The position numbers were made by a program, and so were the translations under genes. Below, one piece after another: positions 8,193 through 16,667 of a DNA stretch of 41,244 nucleotides. Each line of letters starts with the position of its first letter. Position 1 is the first letter of the stretch. The stretch is from the NCBI GenBank assembly GCA_021300195.1, contig JAJTIE010000026.1, positions 1 through 41,244 of the forward strand, in the 5' to 3' direction. The notes beneath the pieces are model-generated. The model did not search any database. It was not told the DNA's origin and saw nothing but the letters and a program-made list of their open reading frames with translations. The DNA is from Bacteroidota bacterium. GTDB lineage: Bacteria > Bacteroidota > Bacteroidia > J057 > JAJTIE01.

Positions 8193-9191
8193 CTATACAG
8201 CCGAATAGTCGCCGATGTTCAGCACCTCGGGTGTGCGTAGCACCTGGGTGTGGCTGCCTATCATGGCGTGCGACAGGTTGGCGTACCGGATCTGGCTATC
8301 AGTCTGTATGATGGTGTCGGACAGTATACTGTTATGAACGACAGAGTTGGCCCCGATTGATACATAAGGCCCCACTACAGACTGCCGCACCTCTGTACCC
8401 GGGCCGATGTAGCAGGGCTGAATAACGATGCTGTCCACAATCTTTGCCTGGCTACTCACTTGGCTTTCAGCCTGGCTCAGGTCCAGGATGCGTGCATTGG
8501 TTTCCAGTACATTGTCTTTGTTGCCACAGTCCATCCATTCCAGCACCTCACCGGCGGCAAAGCGCATGCCCTTGTCTTTCATGTTAGCCAGGGCATCGGT
8601 TAGCTGGTATTCGCCCTTGCTCCGCAGGTCATTGTCCAGCAGGTACTGAATTTCATCGCGTAGCCGGGCACCATCCTTTACGTAATAGATGCCGATGATG
8701 GCCAGGTCGCTCACAAACTGATCGGGCTTCTCCACCAGGTCCTCTATCACACCCTGCGCATTCACCTTTACCACCCCGAAGGAACGGGGATCTTCAACGG
8801 ATTTTACCCAGATAACGCCATCCATCTCGCGGTTCAGCACAAAGTCGGCCCGGAAGAGGGTGTCGGCAAAGCCAATGATTACCTCGCCATCCAGGCTCTC
8901 TTGTGCGCATTGTATGGCGTGGGCTGTGCCCAGGGGCTTATCCTGATAATAAATTGTGCCCTTTGCGCCCAGCCTGGCTGCTACGGCTTTCAGGTCTGCC
9001 TCCACCTGTGGCCCAAAATCTCCGATAACGAAGGCAATCTCCTCGATTTTGCCCGTATAGGTGGCGGCTATGTCCTCTACCAGTCGCTGCACAATAGGCT
9101 TGCCTGCTATGGGCAGCAGGGGCTTAGGGGTGGTGAGGGTGTGGGGCCGGAGGCGTGAGCCTCGGCCGGCCATGGGGATGATGATTTTCAT
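8193..9191 (-). CDS. Sugar-1-phosphate nucleotidyltransferase with left-handed beta-helix tail
   Basis: 332 residues from ATG 9191. The N-terminal Rossmann-type domain starts with the signature IIPMAGRGSRLRPHTLTTPKP (G-x-G-x-R and PKP), typical of RmlA/GlmU/GalU-like enzymes, which join a sugar-1-phosphate to an NTP to make a nucleotide sugar and pyrophosphate. DTLF near residue 110 fits the metal-binding Asp, and EKP near 165 and WMDCGN near 230 fit sugar binding. The C-terminal part (about 260-332) has hexapeptide-like repeats (CYIGPGTEVRQSVVGPYVSIGANS), a beta-helix seen in acetyltransferases and bifunctional enzymes. The open frame extends 50 codons further upstream, but that part overlaps the dUTPase gene and is not conserved-looking. 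The exact sugar cannot be named. Confidence 0.88.
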   Translation of the reverse strand: MKIIIPMAGRGSRLRPHTLTTPKPLLPIAGKPIVQRLVEDIAATYTGKIEEIAFVIGDFGPQVEADLKAVAARLGAKGTIYYQDKPLGTAHAIQCAQESLDGEVIIGFADTLFRADFVLNREMDGVIWVKSVEDPRSFGVVKVNAQGVIEDLVEKPDQFVSDLAIIGIYYVKDGARLRDEIQYLLDNDLRSKGEYQLTDALANMKDKGMRFAAGEVLEWMDCGNKDNVLETNARILDLSQAESQVSSQAKIVDSIVIQPCYIGPGTEVRQSVVGPYVSIGANSVVHNSILSDTIIQTDSQIRYANLSHAMIGSHTQVLRTPEVLNIGDYSAV

Positions 9192-9222
9192 GCGACCAGT
9201 ATAAGGGAGGTCAAAATTAGCC

Positions 9223-9978
9223 CTAAACCCCCGTATGTCCAAAGCCCCCCTCGCCCCGCTCGGTGGCTTCCAGGGCCTCCACCGGCTCCCACTCGATGTA
9301 CGTAACGGGGGCCAGCAGCATCTGGGCAATACGCATGCCATCCTCCACCAAAAAAGGGCTGGTACCGTGGTTGATGAGGATCACCTTCACCTCGCCCCGG
9401 TAGTCGGCATCCAGGGTGCCCGGGCTGTTTAGCAGGGTAATGCCATGCTTGGCCGCCAGCCCGCTGCGGGGGCGCAGTTGAATTTCGTAGCCCTCGGGTA
9501 TCTCCAGATACAGGCCAGTGCCGATGGCCTGAAAGGCTCCGGGTGCCAGGCTAAGCGGCTGGGCCAGGCAGGCGCGTACATCCATGCCCGCAGCGTGCAT
9601 GCTCTCGTAGGCGGGCAGGCTGTGCCCGGCAGTGTTGCGTACTTTTACTCTCATAGGGTAGGGGCCCGTGGGCTCTATTTGTGCTATATGGCCATGGCGG
9701 CTACACGCGGCAGCCAGGTCAAAGTCTTTGGCGGTAATTCCATCCACCTCGTGCGTGCGTAGCCAGATCTCCACCCTGCCATAGCGGTTTTTCCACATCG
9801 GGTGGTGGTTAGCCTTCTCGGCCTCGGCTGCTACCGCCGCCATGAAGGCGAAGGCCTGTGCAAAGTCGGCAAAGGCAAAGGTTCGGCACAGGCTGCCCGC
9901 GCGGTACTGCCAGCCGGGCACCTCTTCCAGCCGGTGGTGGATTTCTGTTTCGGTATAGGGCACTGGTGCCATGCGCAT
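9223..9978 (-). CDS. dut: Fusion of 4a-hydroxytetrahydrobiopterin dehydratase and dUTPase
   Basis: One uninterrupted 251-residue frame contains two enzymes. Residues 1-96 are a pterin-4a-carbinolamine dehydratase (PCD/PhhB): E54, the H58-H59-P60 motif, VEIWLRTH with H76, and D85 in TAKDF fit the family signature. After a 12-residue linker, residues 109-251 are a full-length trimeric dUTPase with all five motifs: AGMDVRA (131-136), RPRSG (169-173), [10 protein letters not shown] (187-196, D190, Y193), RIAQ (216-219) and [10 protein letters not shown] (241-250). dUTPase removes dUTP to keep uracil out of DNA; PCD recycles the pterin cofactor of aromatic hydroxylases. No purine-rich ribosome site precedes Met109 (9654), though internal initiation cannot be excluded. 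ATG is at 9978, with a second at 9972. Confidence 0.88.
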   Translation of the reverse strand: MRMAPVPYTETEIHHRLEEVPGWQYRAGSLCRTFAFADFAQAFAFMAAVAAEAEKANHHPMWKNRYGRVEIWLRTHEVDGITAKDFDLAAACSRHGHIAQIEPTGPYPMRVKVRNTAGHSLPAYESMHAAGMDVRACLAQPLSLAPGAFQAIGTGLYLEIPEGYEIQLRPRSGLAAKHGITLLNSPGTLDADYRGEVKVILINHGTSPFLVEDGMRIAQMLLAPVTYIEWEPVEALEATERGEGGFGHTGV

Positions 9979-10004
9979 CTGCGTGGCGTAGGTGTGTGGC
10001 GTTA

Positions 10005-11300
10005 TCAGGTCTTCTTCTTTTGTTTTTTTGCGGCAGGGAACAGCACATTGTTCAGGATAAGGCGGTAGCCTGCGCTATTGGGGTGCAGGGTCAGGTCTGT
10101 AGGGGGTTCGCCCACCATGTGCTGGTAGTCTTCGGGGTCGTGCCCGCCGTAGAAGGTCCACATGCCCCGGCCAAAGTTGCCGTGTATGTAGCGTGCTTCG
10201 CCGGCGCTTTTCAGCTGGCCCATTACCAGTACATCGGGTTTCAGAAACTGACTGCGAAAGGCCGTGGTTTGCCCCATAAATCCCTTTACGGTGCGGGTGT
10301 GGTTTTGGGTAAGCATGGTGGGCACGGGGTCCCACTTGGCCGAGAACTCGAATAGGGTGAAGTAGTCCAGGCTCTGCGGCACCTGCCGGCCTACGCTGGG
10401 CGAGGCATCTATATCCGAGTACTCATATACCTGGGGGTTTCGCTCTACGTGGAAACCCTGAAAGGCCAGGCACTGGTCAAATACCAGTTTGTCCTGATAG
10501 TCGGGGTCTACACCGTCTCCATCGTACATACGGTCGCAGATGTCCGTGTGCATGGCTGCCAGGGCAATGTCGTAACTGTCGGTAGCACTGCACATGGCAA
10601 AGAGGAACCCCCCCTGCTCCAGGTAGTCGCGTATGCGCATGGCTACGGCCAGCTTCAGCTGGCTCACCTTGCCAAATCCATATTGACGGGCAATGGTCTC
10701 ATTCTCCTGCACCTGTTCCCTGTACCAGGGCTGGCTGCCATAGCTGGCCCAGAACTTGCCATACTGGCCGGTAAAGTCCTCGTGATGCAGGTGCAGCCAG
10801 TCGTACTCCTTCAGCTTGCCGTCCATTACCTCGGGGTCGTATATCACGTCGTATGGAATCTCGGCATATGTGAGCACCAGGGTAACGGCATCATCCCAGG
10901 GCTGGGCACTCTTGGGAGAATAGACAGCAATTTTGGGCACTTTTTCCAGTTTCACTGCATCCTGGTTGCTGCTCTCGCTGCCAATTGATTGCAGAATTTG
11001 GGCATAGGCGTTGTCCGATATCTTCTCGTAGTTCACATTGCGGATCAGCAGTTCCTGCTCAAACTTCTCGTAGGCCGGAAAAGCAAAGCTGCCCCCCCGG
11101 TAGTTCAGCAGCCAGTCTACCGGCTGCTCATGCGCCAGCACCCAGTATGCCACGCCATAGGCCTTCAGGTGTTCGGCCTGCTGCTCATCCATGGGCAGCA
11201 GTAGCACGGCCGCCCGCACTGGCAGGCTACACAGCAGTAGGCACAGCCAGAGCAGGCAGCAGGTGTGTGGGCGTGTGGGGCGAGACAGGAGGTGCACCAT
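10005..11300 (-). CDS. Exported protein of the family often labelled asparagine synthetase B
   Basis: 431 residues from ATG 11300 (a longer start at 11327 is possible). A signal peptide with a hydrophobic core ([12 protein letters not shown]) ends near VRAA. The mature start [22 protein letters not shown] and the block [14 protein letters not shown] match, from memory, a Bacteroidota family carried in databases as asparagine synthetase B. The middle (about 115-260) looks like a class I glutamine-amidotransferase or ThuA-like alpha/beta fold ([43 protein letters not shown]). An exported location argues against a true cytosolic asparagine synthetase; function is unknown. It is the first gene of the minus-strand run and lies 26 bases upstream of the PCD-dUTPase gene. 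Confidence 0.78.
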   Translation of the reverse strand: MVHLLSRPTRPHTCCLLWLCLLLCSLPVRAAVLLLPMDEQQAEHLKAYGVAYWVLAHEQPVDWLLNYRGGSFAFPAYEKFEQELLIRNVNYEKISDNAYAQILQSIGSESSNQDAVKLEKVPKIAVYSPKSAQPWDDAVTLVLTYAEIPYDVIYDPEVMDGKLKEYDWLHLHHEDFTGQYGKFWASYGSQPWYREQVQENETIARQYGFGKVSQLKLAVAMRIRDYLEQGGFLFAMCSATDSYDIALAAMHTDICDRMYDGDGVDPDYQDKLVFDQCLAFQGFHVERNPQVYEYSDIDASPSVGRQVPQSLDYFTLFEFSAKWDPVPTMLTQNHTRTVKGFMGQTTAFRSQFLKPDVLVMGQLKSAGEARYIHGNFGRGMWTFYGGHDPEDYQHMVGEPPTDLTLHPNSAGYRLILNNVLFPAAKKQKKKT

Positions 11301-11420
11301 AGGGCTAAAACGTACAAAATAGGCCACCCGTTGCAGGCGAACCTAAAACTAGCAAAGATTCCGGCTCTGTGTGGCTTGTGAAGATATTTTCTAGCTTTAC
11401 GGAACCCAAATTGAAGCTTT

Positions 11421-12107
11421 ATGAAAAAGAAATTGACGCTTGCCTGCCTGGCCATGGCATACCTATCAGCGCTGAGCTACGTGCAGGCCCAGAGTTTACA
11501 AGGTGCCCGTTTTCACACCGTGGTGTACGAGGGTACACAGACCCTCACCCTGCTGGATGGCCCCTTGAATGACCATCTGGTGCTGGCCACCCCCGCAGAC
11601 TCGGCCAAGGTTCGGTTCTCCGTTATGAATGGGGTGCTGTACGTGGAAGAGATGGCTGAGATAAGCGGCCGTGCTAACATAATCGTCTCCATACGGGGTA
11701 TAGACAGCGTTTGGGTGGGAGGCTATGCCCGCCTGGCCAGCAATGTGCCTATACAGGAACGATTTGCGCTCTACTGCGAGGGCAATGCCTCGACCTACCT
11801 GCATGCCGAGCTACCCGCCGGCCAGCAGTTGCGCGTCTACAATGCCAGCGAAGGCGATGTATCCGTACATGGCCATACCGATGCGCTATATATATGGAAT
11901 GGCGGAAAGGGCCATGTTGAGGCACGCACCCTGCATGCCCAGGATGTGCAGGTGGACCTGATGGGTAAGGGCGATGTATTTATCCAGCCACACGGAAAGC
12001 TGTACGCAAATGTGGAGGGTGCCGGTTACGTATACTACGTCAGCAAACCCGTAGATGCCCAAACCAAGAATGGCGTGGGTGGCGGAGATATGGTGCGGCT
12101 GTACTAG
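11421..12107 (+). CDS. Exported GIN-domain (DUF2807) protein
   Basis: 228 residues with a signal peptide (MKKKLTLACLAMAYLSALSYVQAQ). The mature part shows the repeating short beta-strands of the DUF2807/GIN (head GIN domain) family, which is common in Bacteroidota: VLYVEEMAEISGRANIIVSIRG, DSVWVGGYARL, LRVYNASEGDVSVHGHTDALY, VDLMGKGDVF and GAGYVYYVSKP. Family members are predicted exported beta-helical proteins, annotated as putative adhesin heads; no enzymatic role is known. It is transcribed away from the minus-strand operon and ends before a GC-rich hairpin that separates it from convergent purM. Confidence 0.85.
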   Translation: MKKKLTLACLAMAYLSALSYVQAQSLQGARFHTVVYEGTQTLTLLDGPLNDHLVLATPADSAKVRFSVMNGVLYVEEMAEISGRANIIVSIRGIDSVWVGGYARLASNVPIQERFALYCEGNASTYLHAELPAGQQLRVYNASEGDVSVHGHTDALYIWNGGKGHVEARTLHAQDVQVDLMGKGDVFIQPHGKLYANVEGAGYVYYVSKPVDAQTKNGVGGGDMVRLY

Positions 12108-12129
12108 ATTTTATTCCCCAATTCCCCCT

Positions 12130-12170
12130 CATTCCGCCCCCCCTCTCTCAAGGGTGGGGGGGACGGAATG
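12130..12170. terminator. GC-rich hairpin between convergent genes
   Basis: CATTCCGCCCCCCC (12130-12143) pairs with GGGGGGGACGGAATG (12156-12170), with one bulged A. It lies in the 95-base gap between the GIN-domain gene and purM, which converge here, so it could stop transcription from both sides. It lacks a T-run on either strand, so a strong intrinsic terminator is not certain. Confidence 0.55.
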
Positions 12171-12202
12171 ACGGGTAGTGGGCAGGCCGAGAACACCCAA
12201 GA

Positions 12203-13375
12203 TCAGGGGTACTGTAGCACCTGGCCCGCATGGTGCACCGCCAGCGTAGCCTTTGGCCCAGCCCCGGGCTCTACACGCCCCACCACCTGCGCCTGTAGGT
12301 GCAGGCTAGCAGCCTGCTCGATAATTACCTGAGCGGTATCGGCATCCGTGTAGATCTCCAGCCGGTGCCCCATGTTGAAGGTGCGGTACATCTCCTTCCA
12401 GGGCGTATGCATGGCCGCCTGTATCTCCCGGAAGATAACGGGAATCTCCATCAGGTTATCCTTAACGATGTGCACCCCCTGGGGTGCAAAGTGCAGGCAC
12501 TTGGTTTGTCCGCCGCCCGTGCAGTGGATCAGGCCGCCAATCTTTGAGCGATACTCGGCCAGCAGGGGCCTTAGCAGGGGCAGGTACGTGCGTGTAGGGC
12601 TCAGGATCATGTGCCCCACATCTACCGGCACGCCGGCTATAGGGTCGGTCAGCCGGTACTTGCCGGCATAGGTTACGGCCTCTTCCAGGCTAGGCTCCAG
12701 GGTTTCGGGGTAGTGCACCTTGTAGTAGCTGGCCAGCAGGTCGTGCCGCGCACTGGTGAGTCCATTGCTGCCTATGCCACTATTCCAGCTCTGCTCATAG
12801 CTGGCCTGGCCACTGCTGGCCACCCCCACGATCACCTGGCCGGGCTGTATGTTTATCTCCATTACCTCGTCCCGGGCCATGCGGCCCGCTACGGTATAGC
12901 CCACATCCAGGGTGCGTACCAGGTCGCCCACGTCGGCAGTTTCGCCTCCGGCTAGCCAGGCCTCTATGCCATACTTTCTCAGGCTGTTCAGGTAGGCATC
13001 GGCATGGGCTATCAGCACGCCCAGCACCTCGCCGGGTATGCGTGCCTTGTTTCGTGCAATGTTGGACGAAACAACGAAACCCGTTGTCATGCCCGCGCAG
13101 GCCATGTCGTCCAGGTTCATTACCAGCGCATCCTCTACAATGCCCTTCCATACGTCCAGGTCCCCCGTCTCGCGCCAATAGAGATAGGCCAGGATGGGCT
13201 TGGTGCCTGCCGTATCAGTATGCAGCAGGCAGGCATGGGCCGAGCTGTGGGCAAAGTAGTCGGGCAGGATTTTGCAAAACGCATTTGGGTACAGACCCTT
13301 ATCCAGGTGCGAAATGGCAGCGTGTACGTCCTCTTTTCCGGAGGAAACACCCCTGCGGGCATACAGGTCACTCAT
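12203..13375 (-). CDS. purM: Phosphoribosylformylglycinamidine cyclo-ligase (AIR synthetase)
   Basis: 390 residues. PurM converts FGAM plus ATP to aminoimidazole ribotide, the fifth step of de novo purine synthesis. Family features are the ATP/Mg region around HTDTAGTKPILAYLYW, VMNLDDMACAG, the AGGETADVGD segment, VGVASSGQASYE, and the C-terminal FNMGHR block followed by VVGRVEPG. It is somewhat longer than the roughly 345-residue enterobacterial enzyme and resembles the longer Bacteroidota form. It is the only purine gene in the window. The 69-base gap upstream is largely occupied by the terminator of the OmpA-family gene, so its promoter must lie close to the start codon. Confidence 0.93.
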   Translation of the reverse strand: MSDLYARRGVSSGKEDVHAAISHLDKGLYPNAFCKILPDYFAHSSAHACLLHTDTAGTKPILAYLYWRETGDLDVWKGIVEDALVMNLDDMACAGMTTGFVVSSNIARNKARIPGEVLGVLIAHADAYLNSLRKYGIEAWLAGGETADVGDLVRTLDVGYTVAGRMARDEVMEINIQPGQVIVGVASSGQASYEQSWNSGIGSNGLTSARHDLLASYYKVHYPETLEPSLEEAVTYAGKYRLTDPIAGVPVDVGHMILSPTRTYLPLLRPLLAEYRSKIGGLIHCTGGGQTKCLHFAPQGVHIVKDNLMEIPVIFREIQAAMHTPWKEMYRTFNMGHRLEIYTDADTAQVIIEQAASLHLQAQVVGRVEPGAGPKATLAVHHAGQVLQYP

Positions 13376-13401
13376 CTTTTTGTATGAGAAATTGTGGCAA
13401 T

Positions 13402-13426
13402 AAAAAAGGGCGGAGAGTCCGCCCTT
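13402..13426 (-). terminator. Rho-independent terminator of the OmpA-family gene
   Basis: Read on the minus strand: AAGGGCGGA, a three-base loop, TCCGCCCTT, followed by TTTTTATT. This nine-pair stem with a T-run begins 18 bases after the stop codon of the OmpA-family gene at 13445 and lies upstream of purM. It is the clearest intrinsic terminator in the window. Confidence 0.9.
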
Positions 13427-13444
13427 ATGATTACACAGTTTTTG

Positions 13445-15541
13445 TTACCGGGCCTTGGGTGTAAAGTCCATGCTGCGGATCCGGAATTCCGTACGGCGGT
13501 TGGCCTGCTCATCTGCGTCAGACAGCTCCGGGTATTTGAAGGGGCGTGTTTCGCCGAAGCCAAAGCTGGACAGGCGCTTTTCGTCTATGCCTGCTTCTAC
13601 CAGGTAGGTTACTACACTCTTGGCCCTGCGGTTGCTCAGGCGCACGTTGTAGCGCTCAGATCCATTTGTGTCTGTGTGAGAATTGATCTGGATCGTGATG
13701 CTGGGGTTGTCTTTCAGCAGCTTGACCAGCTTCTCCAGGGTGCGAATGCTCTCGGGGCGCAGGTCGGCCTTGTCAAAGTCGTAGTAGATATTGTCCAGGA
13801 AGACAATCATGTCGATTTCGATCGGCGGTAGCAGGATGTCTATATTGGCCTCCAGCCTTTGCGCACCCTTGCCTTTTACCTCCCGCGCATCCACGGTCAT
13901 GTCCTTGGACAAGTATTCGGGGGCTGTACCCACCAGTTTGTAGCGATATCCTCGCTCGATGCTCATGCTGTAGCGTCCGTCCTGCTGGGTTTTCATCGTG
14001 TCCAGCGGCGTTAGGCTTCCGTCCTTTTCGTAGCGGAAGAGGGTAACCGTGGCAAAGGGGATAACCTGCTTGGTGTTTTCGTTGCGCACCAAGCCCTGCA
14101 CCGTGAGCGATAGGGGTGGGCAGTACTGCTTCACAATACGGTAAATGTCATCATCGCCTTTTCCGGCCCGGTTGCTGGTCAGGTAGCCTATGCTGTCTTG
14201 CTCGGTCCAGATCAGGGCAAAGTCGTCGTAGCTGGTGTTTATGCCCGCTCCCAGGTTTTTGGGTGCAGACCAGGTGGAGGTACTACCCTCGGCCTCGTAC
14301 AGGTCGTAGCCGCCAAAGCCGGCAAAGCCCCCGGCACTGGCAAAATAGATTTTCTTTCCGTCGGCCCCCATGTGTGGGCTCATTTCATTGCCGGGCGTAT
14401 TAATGGATCCCGCATTTACGGGCGTACTCCAGCTGGTGCCCGCCTTGCTGGAGACCCAGATGTCCATGCCCCCTTTTCCGCCCTCGCGCGTGGAGGCAAA
14501 GTACATGGTGTTTCCGCCATCGGCCAGGGTGGGGTGCATGTCTACCGTAGGCACATCCTTGGTTTTGCCCTTGCTGTTTATCACCACTTTTTGGGTTCCT
14601 GCTATTCCGGGCACTTTTTCGAATAGGCCCCAGCTGGCAGTTTCGGCATCGTACTTGGATTCGTAGATGCTGCAGCCCCATTTCTTTTTGAAGCGACCTT
14701 CTCCACAGATGGTGTAGTACATTACCTTGCCTGTGGGGTCTATTACGGCGTTCCCGTCATTAGACTTGGTATTAATCAGGGTGCCCAAGTTTTCTGGCTG
14801 ACCAAAAGTGCTGTCATTTTTCATGCTCGCGATCCACAGATCCCTGTAGGGCTTTCCATCCTCCGGATAGGCTCCACGGGGCACCTCGCAGCGATCTTTC
14901 GGTTTCTTCTTTGGCTTGTAGCCGCGGTTCTGCGGGCTCTCGGCCGTGAATATCAGGAAGCTGTCTGCCTCCACGGCAAAGATTGCCGGGAAGCCCTCGT
15001 CGTACACCGTTTGATTTATCGTTTTCATCCCGGCATCTCGGGTTACACGCCAGCCAGGGCAGTCCTTATTGGTCTCCATTTCTACCTTGGCATACTCGAT
15101 GCCAGCCAGCTCGTACCGGGTTTGCTTCAGGTAATAGTCATTGGGGTCGGTAACCGGATAACGGCTCAGAAAGTCCTCAAAAGTCTTCTTGGCGTTGTCA
15201 TACTGCCCCAGTGTCTTCAGTACCTGTGCCAGGTCGTAGTACAGGGTGTCGTTGCCGTTTGCATTCTGCAGCAGAGCATCCTCCATGTACTTTTTGGCTT
15301 GCTCGTAGTTGTTCAGGTACCAGTTGGTACGTCCCAGCAGGTAGCTAAGCTCAAAGCATGGGGTTTTTATGCCCTCCCAAGTACATTTCGCCTTGGCCAG
15401 TTCGCGATTTTTATACGCTTTCAACCCCTCGCTGAATATCCTCAGCTCTTCTTTGCTCAAACCGGTGCAGGGTGGCTGTGCGTGGGCATATCCCAGTGTG
15501 AACAGCAACAAGAAGCCCAGCAGGATTGTTTTTTTGGACAT
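13445..15541 (-). CDS. PorE-like OmpA-family protein (TPR, PD40 propeller, CRD, OmpA)
   Basis: 698 residues from ATG 15541, with a signal peptide (KKTILLGFLLLFTLGYAHAQ). Domains in order: TPR-like helices (about 25-150), PD40/WD40-like propeller repeats (about 180-460, for example HPTLADGGNTMYFASTREGG and PHMGADGKKIYFAS), a carboxypeptidase-regulatory-like domain (about 475-560), and a C-terminal OmpA peptidoglycan-binding domain (about 575-690). The last contains the motif INSHTDTNGSERYNVRLSNRRA. This is the layout of PorE, the type IX secretion component that links the outer-membrane complex to peptidoglycan; assignment to T9SS is inferred, and many paralogues exist. A TTG 27 bases upstream is a poorer start. 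A Bacteroidota-type promoter lies at 15574-15605 and a terminator at 13402-13426. Confidence 0.88.
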   Translation of the reverse strand: MSKKTILLGFLLLFTLGYAHAQPPCTGLSKEELRIFSEGLKAYKNRELAKAKCTWEGIKTPCFELSYLLGRTNWYLNNYEQAKKYMEDALLQNANGNDTLYYDLAQVLKTLGQYDNAKKTFEDFLSRYPVTDPNDYYLKQTRYELAGIEYAKVEMETNKDCPGWRVTRDAGMKTINQTVYDEGFPAIFAVEADSFLIFTAESPQNRGYKPKKKPKDRCEVPRGAYPEDGKPYRDLWIASMKNDSTFGQPENLGTLINTKSNDGNAVIDPTGKVMYYTICGEGRFKKKWGCSIYESKYDAETASWGLFEKVPGIAGTQKVVINSKGKTKDVPTVDMHPTLADGGNTMYFASTREGGKGGMDIWVSSKAGTSWSTPVNAGSINTPGNEMSPHMGADGKKIYFASAGGFAGFGGYDLYEAEGSTSTWSAPKNLGAGINTSYDDFALIWTEQDSIGYLTSNRAGKGDDDIYRIVKQYCPPLSLTVQGLVRNENTKQVIPFATVTLFRYEKDGSLTPLDTMKTQQDGRYSMSIERGYRYKLVGTAPEYLSKDMTVDAREVKGKGAQRLEANIDILLPPIEIDMIVFLDNIYYDFDKADLRPESIRTLEKLVKLLKDNPSITIQINSHTDTNGSERYNVRLSNRRAKSVVTYLVEAGIDEKRLSSFGFGETRPFKYPELSDADEQANRRTEFRIRSMDFTPKAR

Positions 15542-15573
15542 GGCAGGAATTAGGAAAGCTTTTGACAACTACG

Positions 15574-15605
15574 CAAACTTATAAAAATTTCGTAAAGGCA
15601 CACAA
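15574..15605 (-). promoter_or_regulatory. Bacteroidota-type promoter of the OmpA-family gene
   Basis: On the minus strand, TTG (15603-15605), a 21-base spacer, and TAAGTTTG (15574-15581) match the Bacteroidota housekeeping pattern TTG-N19-21-TAnnTTTG. The start codon is 32 bases downstream of the -7 element. Confidence 0.65.
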
Positions 15606-15742
15606 AGTAAATCTTTGGCTCAGCGCGTGTGGGCTGTTCCCGGTTTTTCTTTCTGCTTCTCGGGCATGTCCTTTTGGGGCGGTTTTGCCAGCGCATCCTT
15701 GCGCGAGGCGTACCGTACGTTGCCATTTGGGCGATTTACGGC

Positions 15743-16576
15743 CTATGGGCCGAAGATGGCCTGGCTGGCTAGCTCCCTGGCAGCATCCAGGTCTGTCTGC
15801 ACCTGGTCTAGCTTGGTCTGTATGGTCATCAGGGCGGTTTTGCCCAGGGGCAGTCGCAGGGGTGGGTCTGCCCGATGCACCAGCTGCCCGATGGCCTTGG
15901 CGGCCTTGGCCGGGTCTCCCTCTTGCTGGCCGTGCACGGCAGCTATTTTCTCACGAAACGTCCCGGCTGTTGCCTGGTAGTCGGCTATCCGGTTTTCGGC
16001 TTGCACAAAGCCGGGGCCTGCAAACTGGGTGCGGAAGGGCCCAGGCTCTACCAGGCTTACCCGGATGCCCAGGGGGGCTAGCTCCTGCGCCATAGCCTCA
16101 CTCATCCCCTCTAGCGCAAACTTGCTGGCATTGTATAGGCCAAAGCCTGCAAAAGCCTTGATCCCCCCATGCGAGGAGATTTGAACAATATGTCCCCGCC
16201 GCTGGGCCCGCAGCTGCGGTAGCAGCAGCTGGGTAAGCCGCAGGGTGCCAAAGAAGTTGACCTCGAACAGTCGTCGGGCTTCGGCCATGCTGGTTTCCTC
16301 TATGGCGCCTGCCATGCCCAGCCCGGCGTTATTCACCAGTACATCCAGTTCGCCCACCTGCGCCACGGCCTCCTGTATGCTCGCCGCGTCGCTCAGGTTC
16401 ATTACCAGCCCCAGGCCACGGCCCGCATACTGCTGGCTGTAGGCTGCTGCCTGTGCCAGCTGACGAAAGGTAGCGTATACATACGCGCCCTGCTCCAGGG
16501 CTTCTTTGGCTATGGCTAGCCCGAGGCCCGAGGAGGCACCGGTTACTAGCCATTTTTCCATGGCGTTTGATTTCAT
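15743..16576 (-). CDS. Short-chain dehydrogenase/reductase
   Basis: 277 residues from ATG 16576 (a second ATG at 16561 gives 272). It has a classical SDR fold: the cofactor motif TGASSGLG right after the start, NNAG near residue 82, and the catalytic Ser in QISSHGG with Tyr-x3-Lys in LYNASK (about 148-152). SDRs of this type oxidise or reduce small alcohols and ketones with NAD(P)H; the substrate is unknown. The C-terminal residues (LIQTKLDQVQTDLDAARELA-like helix) are typical of this subgroup. It lies 91 bases downstream of an AraC regulator on the same strand, which may control it. The frame extends upstream to 16699, but that would overlap the regulator and adds no signal. Confidence 0.9.
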   Translation of the reverse strand: MKSNAMEKWLVTGASSGLGLAIAKEALEQGAYVYATFRQLAQAAAYSQQYAGRGLGLVMNLSDAASIQEAVAQVGELDVLVNNAGLGMAGAIEETSMAEARRLFEVNFFGTLRLTQLLLPQLRAQRRGHIVQISSHGGIKAFAGFGLYNASKFALEGMSEAMAQELAPLGIRVSLVEPGPFRTQFAGPGFVQAENRIADYQATAGTFREKIAAVHGQQEGDPAKAAKAIGQLVHRADPPLRLPLGKTALMTIQTKLDQVQTDLDAARELASQAIFGP

Positions 16577-16667
16577 GCACAAATATCTCAAGCCTCGCCC
16601 AGGGTGCCGGGTAGCCGGGATGCAAGCTTGGGTATATTTCGAACTAGAGGCCTGGGCGGGCCCGAGT

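Noticed and set aside
9192-9341. 50-codon N-terminal extension of the nucleotidyltransferase
   Set aside because: It overlaps the dUTPase 3' end; the family motif begins right at the ATG at 9191.
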